In this document: piece by piece, positions 1-7,974 of the stretch | How the letters are laid out: every line of letters begins with the position of its first letter | Numbering within the stretch: position 1 is the first letter of the stretch | NCBI RefSeq assembly: GCF_006864135.1 | Contig: NZ_SADV01000023.1 | Coordinates: forward strand, 1-64,000 | Source: Lysinibacillus sphaericus | GTDB lineage: Bacteria > Bacillota > Bacilli > Bacillales_A > Planococcaceae | Direction: 5' to 3' | Length of the DNA: 64,000 nt | Position numbers and translations under genes: made by a program | The notes under the pieces: generated by a model | Databases searched by the model: none | Seen by the model: only the letters and a program-made list of their open reading frames with translations | What the model was told of the DNA's origin: nothing

Positions 1-76
1 CGAACACGGAAGTTAAGCTCTTTAGCGCCGATGGTAGTTGGGGGCTTCCCCCTGTGAGAGTAGGACGTCGCTAGGC
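1..76 (+). rRNA. rrf: 5S ribosomal RNA, 3' part
   Basis: The first 76 bases match the 3' two-thirds of a Gram-positive 5S rRNA: the CGAACACGGAAGTTAAG loop, the GCCGATGGTAGT segment and the closing GAGAGTAGGACGTCGCTAGGC-like end. The 5' part lies before the window. A tRNA cluster follows after about ten bases, the usual end of a Bacillales rRNA operon. Confidence 0.95.
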
Positions 77-86
77 ATAATACCCA

Positions 87-162
87 GGAGGATTAGCTCA
101 GCTGGGAGAGCACCTGCCTTACAAGCAGGGGGTCGGCGGTTCGAGCCCGTCATCCTCCACCA
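87..162 (+). tRNA. tRNA-Val (anticodon TAC)
   Basis: A full cloverleaf of 76 nt with encoded CCA. The acceptor stem is GGAGGAT/ATCCTCC, and the anticodon arm CCTGC-CTTACAA-GCAGG puts TAC at positions 34-36. The T loop TTCGAGC is standard. It is the first of three tRNAs directly behind the 5S gene and is probably co-transcribed with the rRNA operon. Confidence 0.95.
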
Positions 163-187
163 TTTTTAAAATAAATCACTTTATTAT

Positions 188-262
<75 letters not shown>

Positions 263-266
263 AAAT

Positions 267-342
267 GGTCCCGTGGTGTAGCGGTTAACATGCCTGCCTG
301 TCACGCAGGAGATCGCCGGTTCGATCCCGGTCGGGACCGCCA
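267..342 (+). tRNA. tRNA-Asp (anticodon GTC)
   Basis: A 76-nt cloverleaf with acceptor stem GGTCCCG/CGGGACC, anticodon arm CCTGC-CTGTCAC-GCAGG giving anticodon GTC, T loop TTCGATC and encoded CCA. It starts four bases after the fMet tRNA and ends just before the terminator that closes the rRNA/tRNA operon. Confidence 0.95.
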
Positions 343-358
343 TTATAAACGATAATAT

Positions 359-397
359 AGTTCTTATGATGCTTTTAAATCATAAGAACTTTTTTTA
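359..397 (+). terminator. Rho-independent terminator of the rRNA/tRNA operon
   Basis: A perfect 12-bp stem, AGTTCTTATGAT with ATCATAAGAACT, closes an 8-base loop and runs into seven T residues. It lies directly after the last tRNA. Confidence 0.92.
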
Positions 398-477
398 TTG
401 TTAATATAAGGAAATTAGTGGATATCGATAAAATTGGTTCAATAATATTTGTTGGGGTATCCATAGATTTTTAGAAT

Positions 478-550
478 AATTATGCCTAGGCATAATTGCG
501 TTTAGAATTGGCTTTGTGCTTGCACAAAGAACCCCCTTTCCGATTCCGTG
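478..550 (-). repeat. Family A dispersed repeat, module-less copy
   Basis: Read on the minus strand this holds CACGGAATCGG, a short hairpin TTTGTGC/GCACAAA, a decayed second arm and the 20-bp palindrome AATTATGCCTAGGCATAATT (478-497). It matches the two outer ends of the family A copies at 3962, 29190, 36800 and 59389 but lacks the central three-stem module they carry. Apart from this element and the operon terminator I see nothing else in 400-660. Confidence 0.75.
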
Positions 551-678
551 AAGCCCCCAACACTCATATCGAAAAACTCGTTAGCAAAGGTCGTTGTATG
601 TGTCAACAAACTGACCGCTATTATAGGGTGACTATTTTTTATCGATTCCTCTCGTGATGGAATTTGGAGGTGTTTAGC

Positions 679-1014
679 ATGCGAAATTATTTTTACATAA
701 AACGTTTGAATATAAGCTTACTCATAGGTGCTATTGTAATACTAGCAGGCTGTGGAGATCCTATTTTAGACATAGAGGAGTCCAATGCGTACCACTGGCA
801 GAAAAATATGAATGAAGCCGAATTTGAAAAATTAAAAGAAGGCATGTCATATATGGAAGTAGTAAAAATTGCAGGGGGAGCAGGGGACGTGATAAAAAAT
901 GATCAATACCGCTGGAATGATGAAATACTTATGACAAAAACGTATATAGTACGATTTAAAGATGATAAATTGGTTGATAAAAAGGTTAGTGAGGTAAAGG
1001 AGCATAAAAAATAA
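679..1014 (+). CDS. Small putative lipoprotein (DUF3862/SmpA-like fold)
   Basis: A 111-residue protein with a basic N-terminus, one hydrophobic segment and a lipobox ending at Cys25 (I-L-A-G-C), so it is probably lipid-anchored outside the membrane. The mature part has the spacing EFEKLKEGMSYMEVVKIAGG-G followed by YRW and a short beta-rich end, which resembles the DUF3862/SmpA-like family of small two-helix plus sheet lipoproteins. I chose the ATG at 679 because GGAGGTG (667-673) is placed as its ribosome site; an upstream TTG at 664 overlaps that site. It stands alone. Its function is unknown and the family call is tentative. Confidence 0.8.
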   Translation: MRNYFYIKRLNISLLIGAIVILAGCGDPILDIEESNAYHWQKNMNEAEFEKLKEGMSYMEVVKIAGGAGDVIKNDQYRWNDEILMTKTYIVRFKDDKLVDKKVSEVKEHKK

Positions 1015-1047
1015 GCACGTTTTTTATAAGCGTGTTTTATTTTTATT
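1013..1047 (+). terminator. Probable terminator after the lipoprotein gene
   Basis: AAGCACG pairs with CGTGTTT (one G-T pair) around a short AT loop and is followed by TTTATTTTTATTT. The stem is short, so this is only a moderate call. Confidence 0.5.
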
Positions 1048-1075
1048 TAGCACATAAATTAGTATCGTCAGCGAT

Positions 1076-1095
1076 AATTAAGCCTAGGCATAATT
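1076..1095. repeat. Isolated family A end palindrome
   Basis: AATTAAGCCTAGGCATAATT is one base off the 20-bp end palindrome of family A repeats. About 45 bases after it (to about 1140) are weakly repeat-like. This is probably a decayed remnant. Confidence 0.55.
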
Positions 1096-1224
1096 GTTTC
1101 AGGCTAATGACGAATGCTAATTTGCATAAGTTTTAGGACTCACCTCATGATGAGCATCAGCTTGGAGTGAAAATCTCCTTTATTTATTTGATACAAAATT
1201 TATAATTTTTTGTCGACAAGCTGC

Positions 1225-1256
1225 AACAATTACACCAAGGTGTAATTGTTTTTTTT
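1225..1256 (+). terminator. Strong Rho-independent hairpin upstream of tsaE
   Basis: AACAATTACACC and GGTGTAATTGTT form a perfect 12-bp stem with a 2-base loop followed by six or more T residues. It insulates the tsaE promoter from transcription coming from upstream. Confidence 0.85.
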
Positions 1257-1273
1257 GAAATCCATTGGATGTT

Positions 1274-1302
1274 TTGAACATTTACGCTTGTTTCGGTAAA
1301 CT
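1274..1302 (+). promoter_or_regulatory. Sigma-A type promoter of the tsaE-tsaB-rimI-tsaD operon
   Basis: A -35 box TTGAAC (1274-1279) and a -10 box TAAACT (1297-1302) are separated by exactly 17 bases. They lie between the terminator at 1225 and the tsaE start at 1334. Each box matches four or more consensus positions. Confidence 0.65.
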
Positions 1303-1333
1303 AGAAGTAATGGAGCTAGGAGAGGAAAAAGAG

Positions 1334-1786
1334 ATGATGTATGAAAAAATAATGAATTCACTTGATGATACTGAGAATTTTGCGTTGAAACTAGCAAGCT
1401 TACTAGAAGCCCAAGATACAATTACATTAGAGGGTGATTTGGGCGCTGGTAAGACGACATTTACGAAAGCATTAGCGAAGGGACTTGGTGTGACGAGAAC
1501 GGTCAATAGCCCGACATTTACGATTGTTAAGCAATATGAGGGGCGTTTACCATTTAATCATTTAGATGTTTATCGTTTAGCAGAAAGCGATGAGGATCTT
1601 GGATGGGACGAACTATTTTATGGTGATGCGGTGTCAGTTATCGAGTGGGCTCATTTGATTGCACAGGATTTACCACAGGAGCGTCTTGGAATAGAAATTT
1701 ACCGGATCGGAGAAAATCAACGACGATTTGTATTAACACCACTTGGAAAGCGATATGAGGCATTATGTGAGGAGCTAATGAAATGA
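1334..1786 (+). CDS. tsaE: tRNA threonylcarbamoyladenosine synthesis ATPase TsaE
   Basis: TsaE is the P-loop ATPase that works with TsaB and TsaD to put the t6A modification on A37 of ANN-decoding tRNAs. The protein is 150 residues, the normal length. It has the Walker A G-D-L-G-A-G-K-T-T at residues 34-42, then the family motif NSPTFTIV and HLDVYRL. The ATG at 1334 follows AGGAGAGG (about 1318-1325); the frame is open upstream to a TTG at 1265 but without a ribosome site. Its stop overlaps the tsaB start by four bases (ATGA), the first of several such overlaps in this four-gene operon. Confidence 0.95.
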   Translation: MMYEKIMNSLDDTENFALKLASLLEAQDTITLEGDLGAGKTTFTKALAKGLGVTRTVNSPTFTIVKQYEGRLPFNHLDVYRLAESDEDLGWDELFYGDAVSVIEWAHLIAQDLPQERLGIEIYRIGENQRRFVLTPLGKRYEALCEELMK

Positions 1787-2490
1787 TTTGGTTAGGGATT
1801 GAAACAGCGAATGCACCACTTTCTATTGCTGTAATAAAAGATGGGAAAGTGATCGCGGAGATTGTACAAAATATTAAATTAACGCATTCAGCAGGTGCTA
1901 TGCCAGCTATTGAAGAAGTGCTAGCAAAGGCTGGCATAAAGCCAAGCGAGTTGGATGCGATTGCTGTATCAGAAGGACCTGGTTCTTATACCGGTGTACG
2001 AATAGGTGTGACGCTTGCTAAAACATTAGCATGGACATTGAAAAAGCCTTTAGTTGGAATATCTAGCTTAAAGTCATTGGCCGCAAATGCAGCACTATAT
2101 GATGGGTTTATTTGTCCTATTTTTGATGCGCGAAGAGGCAATGTCTATACGGCCGTTTATAAAGGTTGTGGGCTTGAAACAATTATAGAAGATTATCACG
2201 ATCATATAGATGGCTTGTTAGAGCGTTTACAGGCTTTAGAGGCACCGGTTTTATTTGTTGGAGCCGATGTAGATGTTTTTTGGCATAAAATCGTAGAGGT
2301 AATGGGTGAGCGAGCTCAGCGTACGCAATTTAGCAATGATTTACCACGAGCAAGTGAAACGATTAGACTAGCTACTAAAATGGAGCTACCAAGTGTGGAT
2401 GCAGTTCATCATTTTATTCCGCAATATAAACGCATTGCAGAGGCGGAGGCAAACTGGCTAAAGGAACAAAAGGAGAAGGCTCATGAGTAG
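1783..2490 (+). CDS. tsaB: tRNA threonylcarbamoyladenosine biosynthesis protein TsaB
   Basis: A 235-residue ASKHA-fold protein that forms the scaffold heterodimer with TsaD in t6A synthesis. The start IWLGIETANAPLSIAV and the segment VSEGPGSYTGVRIGV are typical of TsaB (YeaZ/YdiC). The metal-binding His pair of TsaD is absent, as expected for the non-catalytic paralogue. It overlaps tsaE by 4 bases and rimI by 8 bases, so translational coupling is likely. Confidence 0.95.
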   Translation: MIWLGIETANAPLSIAVIKDGKVIAEIVQNIKLTHSAGAMPAIEEVLAKAGIKPSELDAIAVSEGPGSYTGVRIGVTLAKTLAWTLKKPLVGISSLKSLAANAALYDGFICPIFDARRGNVYTAVYKGCGLETIIEDYHDHIDGLLERLQALEAPVLFVGADVDVFWHKIVEVMGERAQRTQFSNDLPRASETIRLATKMELPSVDAVHHFIPQYKRIAEAEANWLKEQKEKAHE

Positions 2491-2935
2491 TGATGTAACG
2501 TATCGTAAAATGGGATCTGATGATGTACCAGCAGTATATGAAATTGAGCTTGCTACATTTCCTACACCATGGACGTTAGATTCCTTTTACTATGAAGTGC
2601 ACGAAAACCAGTATGCATATTACTTGCTAGCTGTGGATGAAGATGATCGTATTATCGGTTTTTGCGGAATGTGGATGGTTATAGACGCTGTTCAAATTAC
2701 GAATGTAGCCGTTATAGAGGCTGCTCGAGGTCGCGGCATTGGTGAAGGATTAATGCGAGAGGCTATGCGTATTGCTAGAGAGCATACTATGGAAGTCATG
2801 AGTTTAGAGGTACGAGTAACAAATACAGTTGCTCAAAATCTTTATCGAAAGCTTGATTTCCAAGATGGCGGTATACGTAAAGGCTATTATACAGATAACG
2901 GGGAGGATGCCCTTGTCATGTGGGTGAATTTATGA
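2483..2935 (+). CDS. rimI: Ribosomal protein S18 alanine N-acetyltransferase RimI
   Basis: A 150-residue GNAT acetyltransferase. The acetyl-CoA loop reads [14 protein letters not shown] (about residues 77-90) and the C-terminal part [23 protein letters not shown] is the RimI signature. RimI acetylates the N-terminal alanine of ribosomal protein S18. AAGGAGAAGG just before the ATG is its ribosome site. Its place between tsaB and tsaD is the usual Firmicutes order. Confidence 0.93.
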   Translation: MSSDVTYRKMGSDDVPAVYEIELATFPTPWTLDSFYYEVHENQYAYYLLAVDEDDRIIGFCGMWMVIDAVQITNVAVIEAARGRGIGEGLMREAMRIAREHTMEVMSLEVRVTNTVAQNLYRKLDFQDGGIRKGYYTDNGEDALVMWVNL

Positions 2936-3951
2936 TGGAAGATCGAATGATATTAGCAATAGAATCGAGCTGTGATGAAACAGCAGCGGCGATTATTCGA
3001 AATGGTTCTGAAATTGTTTCAAATGTAGTTGCATCTCAAATAGAAAGTCATAAACGATTTGGTGGGGTTGTGCCTGAAATTGCATCTCGTCATCATGTTG
3101 AGCAAATTACAGTAGTTATAGAAGAAGCATTAGCACAGGCAAATATGAAGCCAGCTGATTTAGATGCTGTGGCAGTTACAGAGGGCCCTGGTCTTGTAGG
3201 TGCACTGTTAATTGGGATTAATGCCGCGAAGGCCTTTGCGTTTGCTAATAATTTACCGATTGTAGGTGTGCATCATATAGCTGGACATATATATGCTAAT
3301 GCACTCGTGCAACCAATGGATTTCCCATTGTTAGCACTTGTTGTATCAGGAGGCCATACAGAGCTAGTTTATATGAAAGAACATGGCTCTTTTGAAGTCA
3401 TCGGTGAGACGAGAGATGATGCAGCTGGTGAAGCTTATGATAAGGTTGCGCGTGTTTTAGACTTACCATATCCAGGTGGTCCGCGAATTGATAAATTAGC
3501 ACATGAGGGAGATGAGGCTGTATCCTTCCCAAGAGTGTGGTTAGAGGAAGATTCTTATGATTTTAGTTTTAGTGGCTTGAAATCAGCGGTTATTAATTAT
3601 AAGCATAATATGGACCAACGCGGTGAAGAAATTTGTCCGACTGCCGTTGCCAGAGGGTTTCAGGATAGCGTAGTTGAAGTATTAACGGCGAAAACATTAC
3701 GGGCAGCTCGCGAATATAACGTGAAGCAGGTTATTGCAGCGGGTGGTGTAGCGGCAAATAAGGGTTTGCGTACATCACTTGAGATGGTATTTGCAGAAGA
3801 AAACATACCATTTTTCGTGCCACCATTAAAGCTGTGTACAGATAATGCCGCTATGATAGGGGCTGCAGCGACACCTATGTTTGAAGCCGGTATTCGAGGC
3901 AATTTATCAATGAACGGTCGCCCTGGAATGGAGTTAAAATCCTGGGTATAA
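2932..3951 (+). CDS. tsaD: tRNA N6-threonylcarbamoyltransferase TsaD
   Basis: This is the catalytic subunit of t6A synthesis (Gcp/YdiE/Kae1). It shows the N-terminal [14 protein letters not shown], the metal-binding HHIAGH, the VSGGHTEL phosphate loop and GGVAAN near the C-terminus. The ATG at 2932 gives 339 residues and overlaps the rimI stop (ATGA). The frame also opens at a GTG at 2920, which is less likely. tsaD ends the operon; a family A repeat and then a terminator follow. Confidence 0.96.
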   Translation: MMEDRMILAIESSCDETAAAIIRNGSEIVSNVVASQIESHKRFGGVVPEIASRHHVEQITVVIEEALAQANMKPADLDAVAVTEGPGLVGALLIGINAAKAFAFANNLPIVGVHHIAGHIYANALVQPMDFPLLALVVSGGHTELVYMKEHGSFEVIGETRDDAAGEAYDKVARVLDLPYPGGPRIDKLAHEGDEAVSFPRVWLEEDSYDFSFSGLKSAVINYKHNMDQRGEEICPTAVARGFQDSVVEVLTAKTLRAAREYNVKQVIAAGGVAANKGLRTSLEMVFAEENIPFFVPPLKLCTDNAAMIGAAATPMFEAGIRGNLSMNGRPGMELKSWV

Positions 3952-3961
3952 CTTTTTCTGG

Positions 3962-4096
3962 GTGTCACGAAATCGGAAAGGAGTTAATAAAGGATGTTTG
4001 CCTAAAATCATCGCATCCTTGCGATAACGGCTAACTACCTGCATTAACATCTGCAGGCCTAAGCACAAAGCCGATTTCGGACTGAGGCATAATTGA
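3962..4096 (+). repeat. Family A dispersed repeat with one hairpin module
   Basis: It starts GTGTCACGAAATCGG and ends CCGATTTCGG plus the GAGGCATAATTGAT tail. In between lies the three-stem module (3996-4059): GTTTGCC/GGCTAAC enclosing ATCGCA-TCCT-TGCGAT, then CCTGCA/TGCAGG. TAAAATC and AAC flank the inner hairpin as in other copies. It sits between the tsaD stop and its terminator, so it is transcribed as part of the tsaD 3' untranslated region. Confidence 0.85.
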
Positions 4097-4101
4097 TTAT
4101 A

Positions 4102-4147
4102 GAAAAAGAGGCGTTTTAGATTTGATTCTAAAATACCTCTTTTTGCT
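4102..4147 (+). terminator. Terminator of the tsa operon
   Basis: AAAAAGAGGCGTTTTAGA pairs with TCTAAAATACCTCTTTTT (one mismatch) and ends in TTTTTGC. It lies downstream of the family A copy. Confidence 0.85.
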
Positions 4148-4223
4148 TTTGTGAAAAAATTGTTGAGAAAATAGTATCTATAAGAAAATTTGAATCTGAT
4201 CAGTTGACAAATTTTTCAGAAAA

Positions 4224-4425
4224 TTATCCACAGGCAGGGTAGAAATAAAACAGCGAACATCCGTACTTATGCACAAAATGTTGATAACTTGTGTATAACT
4301 TGTGATTATTCAATATATAGTAGCCTATTTTGCACAAAATAATGTGAATAAAATATTTTTGAGTTGTGGACAATGTGGAAAAGTCTGTTGATATGTTGGT
4401 ATTACTAGATTTATAGTGTGTATAA
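4224..4425. promoter_or_regulatory. DnaA-box cluster (seven TTWTNCACA sites in about 200 bp)
   Basis: Matches to TTWTNCACA lie at 4224-4232, 4267-4275 and 4328-4336 on the plus strand and at 4290-4298, 4343-4351, 4374-4382 and 4417-4425 on the minus strand. The first is the perfect TTATCCACA. Two more sites at 4279-4287 and 4365-4373 differ by one base. The stretch is very AT-rich and holds no ORF with a ribosome site. It lies between the convergent tsaD and ABC-F genes, so it is not a promoter region. In Bacillus subtilis a stable DnaA-binding cluster is known near gcp (tsaD), so this is probably a conserved DnaA-titrating or timing locus. Confidence 0.8.
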
Positions 4426-4494
4426 AGTTGTGGGCATTTTTTGTCGAAAAATAGCACTTGACCAATATATATGAAAAATCAACGCGAGTAAAGT

Positions 4495-4526
4495 AAAAAG
4501 CCATGTGACAAGGCACATGGCTTTAT
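4495..4526 (-). terminator. Terminator of the ABC-F gene
   Basis: AAAGCCATGTG and CACATGGCTTT form an 11-bp stem with a 5-base loop; read on the minus strand it runs into CTTTTTAC. It lies about 30 bases downstream of the ABC-F stop. Confidence 0.85.
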
Positions 4527-4553
4527 AAGTTTTATCCCACCTCAAGAGAGATG

Positions 4554-6497
4554 TTATAAAATAATATTTTCAAGTTCTTCACTTAGCTCGAGCCATTCCA
4601 TTTCGAATAACTCATACTGTTCCTTAGCAGTTGATAATTCCTCTTGAAGTTGTGTAATTTTTTCGTGGTCTGTGAATATCTCAGGATCGCAAAGAGCTTC
4701 TTCTAAGCGAGCTATTTCAAGATTTACTTGCTGCATTTTCCCCTCTAGTTCCTCAAGCGTGCGTCTAATTTGGCGCTCCCGTTTTTTAGCCTCTTTATCA
4801 ATTTTAGAGGTAGAGATCTTCTCAGATACAACAGCTTGTACTTGCGGTTGAGCGGCAGCCTTCATTTGTGCAATTTCCAATAGTTCTTGTTTCTTTTCAA
4901 GATAATAATCATAGTCACCTAAGTACTCAAAGGAACCGTCGCCGGATAGTTCGATTACTTTAGTAGTGATTCGATTGATGAAATATCGGTCATGCGATAC
5001 AAATAAGAGCGTTCCAGGATAATCGATCAGTGCGTTTTCCAGTATCTCTTTACTATCTAAGTCTAAGTGATTGGTAGGCTCATCAAGAATTAAGAAATTT
5101 GCCTTTTGCATCATCAACTTAGCTAATGCAAGTCTAGCCTTTTCTCCACCAGATAAAGATGACACGATTTTATCTACATCATCGCCACTGAATAAGAAAC
5201 GGCCTAGCACCGTGCGAATATCTTTTTCATTCATTAAAGGCCATTCATCCCATAGCTCTTTTAGCACACTTTTATTGCTCGATAGCTTGGCCTGCTCTTG
5301 ATCGTAATAACCAATTTGAACATTTGTACCATAGCGAATCTCTCCAGAGAGTGGTAGTAAATCTTTGACGATGGTTTTTAATAAAGTTGATTTACCAACA
5401 CCATTGGGTCCAACAAGTGCAATACGGTCTTCTCGGAAAGTGCGCAATGTGATGCCGCTTGATATTTTCTTATCACGATAACCTATAGCTAAGTCATCAA
5501 TAGATAATACATCGTTTCCACTTTGACGCTCAATTGTAAAGCCGAAGCTTGCTGATTTTTCATCACCATCAGGGGATTCCATCCATTCTGTTCGTTCAAG
5601 CATTTTACGACGACTTTGTGCCATTTTAGTAGTAGAAGCACGAGCAATGTTTTTTTGAATAAATTCCTCAAGCTTGGCCTTTTCATCTTGCTGACGTTCA
5701 TAAAGCTTCAAATCACGCTCATAATTTTCCGCTTTTTCATCTAAATAGGCACTATAATTGCCTGTATATTTTGTGACGCGATGACGAGAGACTTCGTAGA
5801 CAATGGAAACAACCTGGTCTAAGAAGTAGCGGTCATGGGAAACAATTAGAATAGCCCCTTCATAGCCTTTTAAATATGATTCCAACCAAGAGAGGGTATC
5901 AATATCTAAATGGTTAGTAGGCTCATCGAGTATTAATAGATCAGGTTTACTTAACAGAAGCTTAGCAAGCGCTAACCGAGTCCGTTGTCCCCCTGAGAGT
6001 GAGCTAATTGGCTTTTCGTAATCATTAGGATAGAACTGCATGCCATGAAGCACAGAACGTGTATCAGATTCATATTGATAGCCACCTGCATCTTTAAAAT
6101 TATGCTGCAAATGATCGTATTCAGACATTATTTTTGCATATAAAGTAGGGTTTTCATAAACAGCAGGGTCGGCCATTTGTTGCTCTAATGATCGGATTGC
6201 CTGTTCTTGGGTAATAAGCGGCTCAAAAATTGTCATCATTTCATCCCAAATCGACAATGTTGAGTTTAATCCAGCATGCTGCTCTAAATACCCAATTTGT
6301 ATACCTTTAGGGATAATAATATCGCCAGAGTCATAGGACATTTGACCAGCAATTATTTTAAGTAAAGTGGACTTACCAGCACCGTTACGACCTACTAATG
6401 CAACGCGGTCACGATGTTGAACCTCTAATTTTACGCCACTTAAAATTTCATCTGCAATAAAGGATTTATATAGTTGATTGACCTGTAAAACAATCAT
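4554..6497 (-). CDS. ydiF: ABC-F family ATP-binding protein (YdiF-like)
   Basis: A soluble 647-residue protein with two ABC ATPase domains and no membrane segment, so it belongs to the ribosome-binding ABC-F group. Domain 1 has GRNGAGKST, LSGGQRTRLALA and ILDEPTNHLD; domain 2 has GPNGVGKST, LSGGEKARLALA and ILDEPTNHLD. A charged linker with an ASTTKMAQSRRK stretch and a C-terminal coiled coil (about 560-647) fit the Uup/YdiF type. GAGGTG lies 7 bases before the ATG at 6497; a GTG at 6506 overlaps that site. It faces tsaD, as gcp and ydiF do in B. subtilis. The exact substrate complex is unknown. Confidence 0.92.
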   Translation of the reverse strand: MIVLQVNQLYKSFIADEILSGVKLEVQHRDRVALVGRNGAGKSTLLKIIAGQMSYDSGDIIIPKGIQIGYLEQHAGLNSTLSIWDEMMTIFEPLITQEQAIRSLEQQMADPAVYENPTLYAKIMSEYDHLQHNFKDAGGYQYESDTRSVLHGMQFYPNDYEKPISSLSGGQRTRLALAKLLLSKPDLLILDEPTNHLDIDTLSWLESYLKGYEGAILIVSHDRYFLDQVVSIVYEVSRHRVTKYTGNYSAYLDEKAENYERDLKLYERQQDEKAKLEEFIQKNIARASTTKMAQSRRKMLERTEWMESPDGDEKSASFGFTIERQSGNDVLSIDDLAIGYRDKKISSGITLRTFREDRIALVGPNGVGKSTLLKTIVKDLLPLSGEIRYGTNVQIGYYDQEQAKLSSNKSVLKELWDEWPLMNEKDIRTVLGRFLFSGDDVDKIVSSLSGGEKARLALAKLMMQKANFLILDEPTNHLDLDSKEILENALIDYPGTLLFVSHDRYFINRITTKVIELSGDGSFEYLGDYDYYLEKKQELLEIAQMKAAAQPQVQAVVSEKISTSKIDKEAKKRERQIRRTLEELEGKMQQVNLEIARLEEALCDPEIFTDHEKITQLQEELSTAKEQYELFEMEWLELSEELENIIL

Positions 6498-6696
6498 TCT
6501 TGACACCTCAATTCTACCTTAGTGTAATGGATGTGCGATTGCCTTGCAATGTCGATGCTTTACTTATTCCAAGCTGTCATGTAAGATTGAAACGATTTCT
6601 CTTTAGTTAGTGGCGTAAAAGCGCCATTAACTAAAGGGAAATCCTCCAGTGAATAGTATAAACTTAGAAATATTAAGCATGTATCATAAATGGTTC

Positions 6697-6958
6697 ATCA
6701 CCAAAAGTTGTGGATGACTTTTGTTAAAACGTCTACTATGTAAATAGTTGATTGGAGTGGAGACTGGGCGACTCCTCGGGGATCAGCGTCACAGATGAGA
6801 CCCCTGCAACGCAGTGAAGCGGCTCATCGGACGCCCCCAGGAAGCTTTGCTCTGTAGCGAAAGCGAAGCGACAGCAACAAATGTTTTCTGTAGCGAAAGC
6901 GAAGCGTCAGCTACAAAGCGCCCAGTCGGAACGGAAATCAACCACACGTTTTGGTGAT
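6697..6958 (+). repeat. Family B dispersed repeat with terminal inverted repeats
   Basis: It is bounded by ATCACCAAAA (6697-6706) and TTTTGGTGAT (6949-6958). Inside are nested complementary pairs: GTTGATT/AATCAAC, CTGGGCG/CGCCCAG, and GATGAGAC.../GGCTCATCGG. The distal part carries two 35-bp C elements of the type GTAGCGAAAGCGAAGCG. It fills most of the 6498-7002 spacer between ABC-F and rex; apart from the rex ribosome site I see nothing else certain there. Confidence 0.85.
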
Positions 6959-7002
6959 GATCCTTATAAATAGAATTTGATACATTATAAGGAGGAAAAA
7001 GT

Positions 7003-7638
7003 TTGAAACAAGAATTAAAAATTCCACAAGCCACTACGAAAAGACTTCCTCTTTACTATCGATTTATCCAAAACTTTGCACAAGAAGGCATGGAACGTAT
7101 TTCATCGAAGGAACTGAGTGAAGCGATGAAAATTGATTCTGCAACTATTCGCCGTGATTTTTCTTATTTTGGTGCTCTTGGCAAAAAGGGATATGGCTAT
7201 GATGTGCAGCATCTCTTGAAATTCTTTAGTCAAACGCTCGATCAACATGAAGCCACAAAAGTAGCATTAATTGGTGTAGGGAACTTAGGTAGTGCTTTAT
7301 TAAAATACAATTTCCAAAAAAATCATAATACCCATATCGTTGTGGCATTTGACTCAAAGGCCCCGAAGGAAGGGAAGATGATTAGCAATATTCCTGTTTT
7401 TCATCCTGATTTATTGGAAGAAAAGTATGCAGAATATGGAGCGGAGCTTGCAATTTTAACAGTTTCACCACGCTCTGCACAGAAAATGGCTGATAGATTA
7501 GCGGTGATGAACGCAAAAGGAATTTTAAACTTTACGCCAGAGCGTATTACTGTACCAGATAAAATGCAACTTTTAACAATCGATTTGTCGGTAGAATTGC
7601 AGGCACTCATTTATTTAATTCGTAATCAGGAAGAGTGA
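7003..7638 (+). CDS. rex: Redox-sensing transcriptional repressor Rex
   Basis: Rex represses fermentation and respiration genes and leaves DNA when NADH rises. The 211-residue protein has an N-terminal winged helix ([24 protein letters not shown], split by residues about 34-57) and the Rossmann nucleotide loop [10 protein letters not shown] (about 90-99), followed by a C-terminal dimer helix. The start is TTG with AAGGAGG (6989-6995) seven bases upstream. A family B repeat ends 45 bases before the start, so its promoter must lie in or very near that repeat. Confidence 0.95.
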   Translation: MKQELKIPQATTKRLPLYYRFIQNFAQEGMERISSKELSEAMKIDSATIRRDFSYFGALGKKGYGYDVQHLLKFFSQTLDQHEATKVALIGVGNLGSALLKYNFQKNHNTHIVVAFDSKAPKEGKMISNIPVFHPDLLEEKYAEYGAELAILTVSPRSAQKMADRLAVMNAKGILNFTPERITVPDKMQLLTIDLSVELQALIYLIRNQEE

Positions 7639-7770
7639 TAATTGTACATAATTTTTTTGTACCGAATATGAGATAAAATGAGAGAATGACGAAAAACTTT
7701 CACATATTATTAGTTAGCAAAATGGCGAAATATGCGTTAAAATGATGGATATAAAGAGGAGGTGGCTGTA

Positions 7771-7956
7771 ATGGGTCCAATAGGTCCAATGAGCCTCATT
7801 ATTATCGGAATTGTCGCATTACTAATTTTTGGTCCTAAGAAGTTACCAGAGCTTGGTAAAGCATTTGGTTCAACATTACGTGAATTCAAAAATGCTACAA
7901 AAGGATTAGCCGACGAAGATGATGATGACAAGAAGAAGAAAGAACTAGATAAGTAA
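7771..7956 (+). CDS. tatA: Sec-independent protein translocase TatA
   Basis: A 61-residue protein with one N-terminal membrane segment (SLIIIGIVALLIFG), the hinge FGPKKLPELGKA, an amphipathic helix and a charged DEDDDDKKKKE tail. It forms the pore component of the twin-arginine exporter. AGAGGAGG (7755-7762) is spaced for the ATG at 7771; a GTG at 7762 overlaps it. It is followed by tatC after 18 bases, forming a minimal TatA-TatC unit. Confidence 0.93.
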   Translation: MGPIGPMSLIIIGIVALLIFGPKKLPELGKAFGSTLREFKNATKGLADEDDDDKKKKELDK

Positions 7957-7974
7957 AGTTAGGATGTTTGAGGA

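Noticed and set aside
4224..4425. Chromosomal origin oriC
   Set aside because: No dnaA, dnaN, rpmH, rnpA or gidA is nearby, and no DnaA-trio or unwinding region is evident. A secondary DnaA-box cluster fits better.
6498..7002. Rex operator near rex for autoregulation
   Set aside because: No TTGTGAANNNNNNTTCACAA-like palindrome occurs in the spacer; only the repeat is there.
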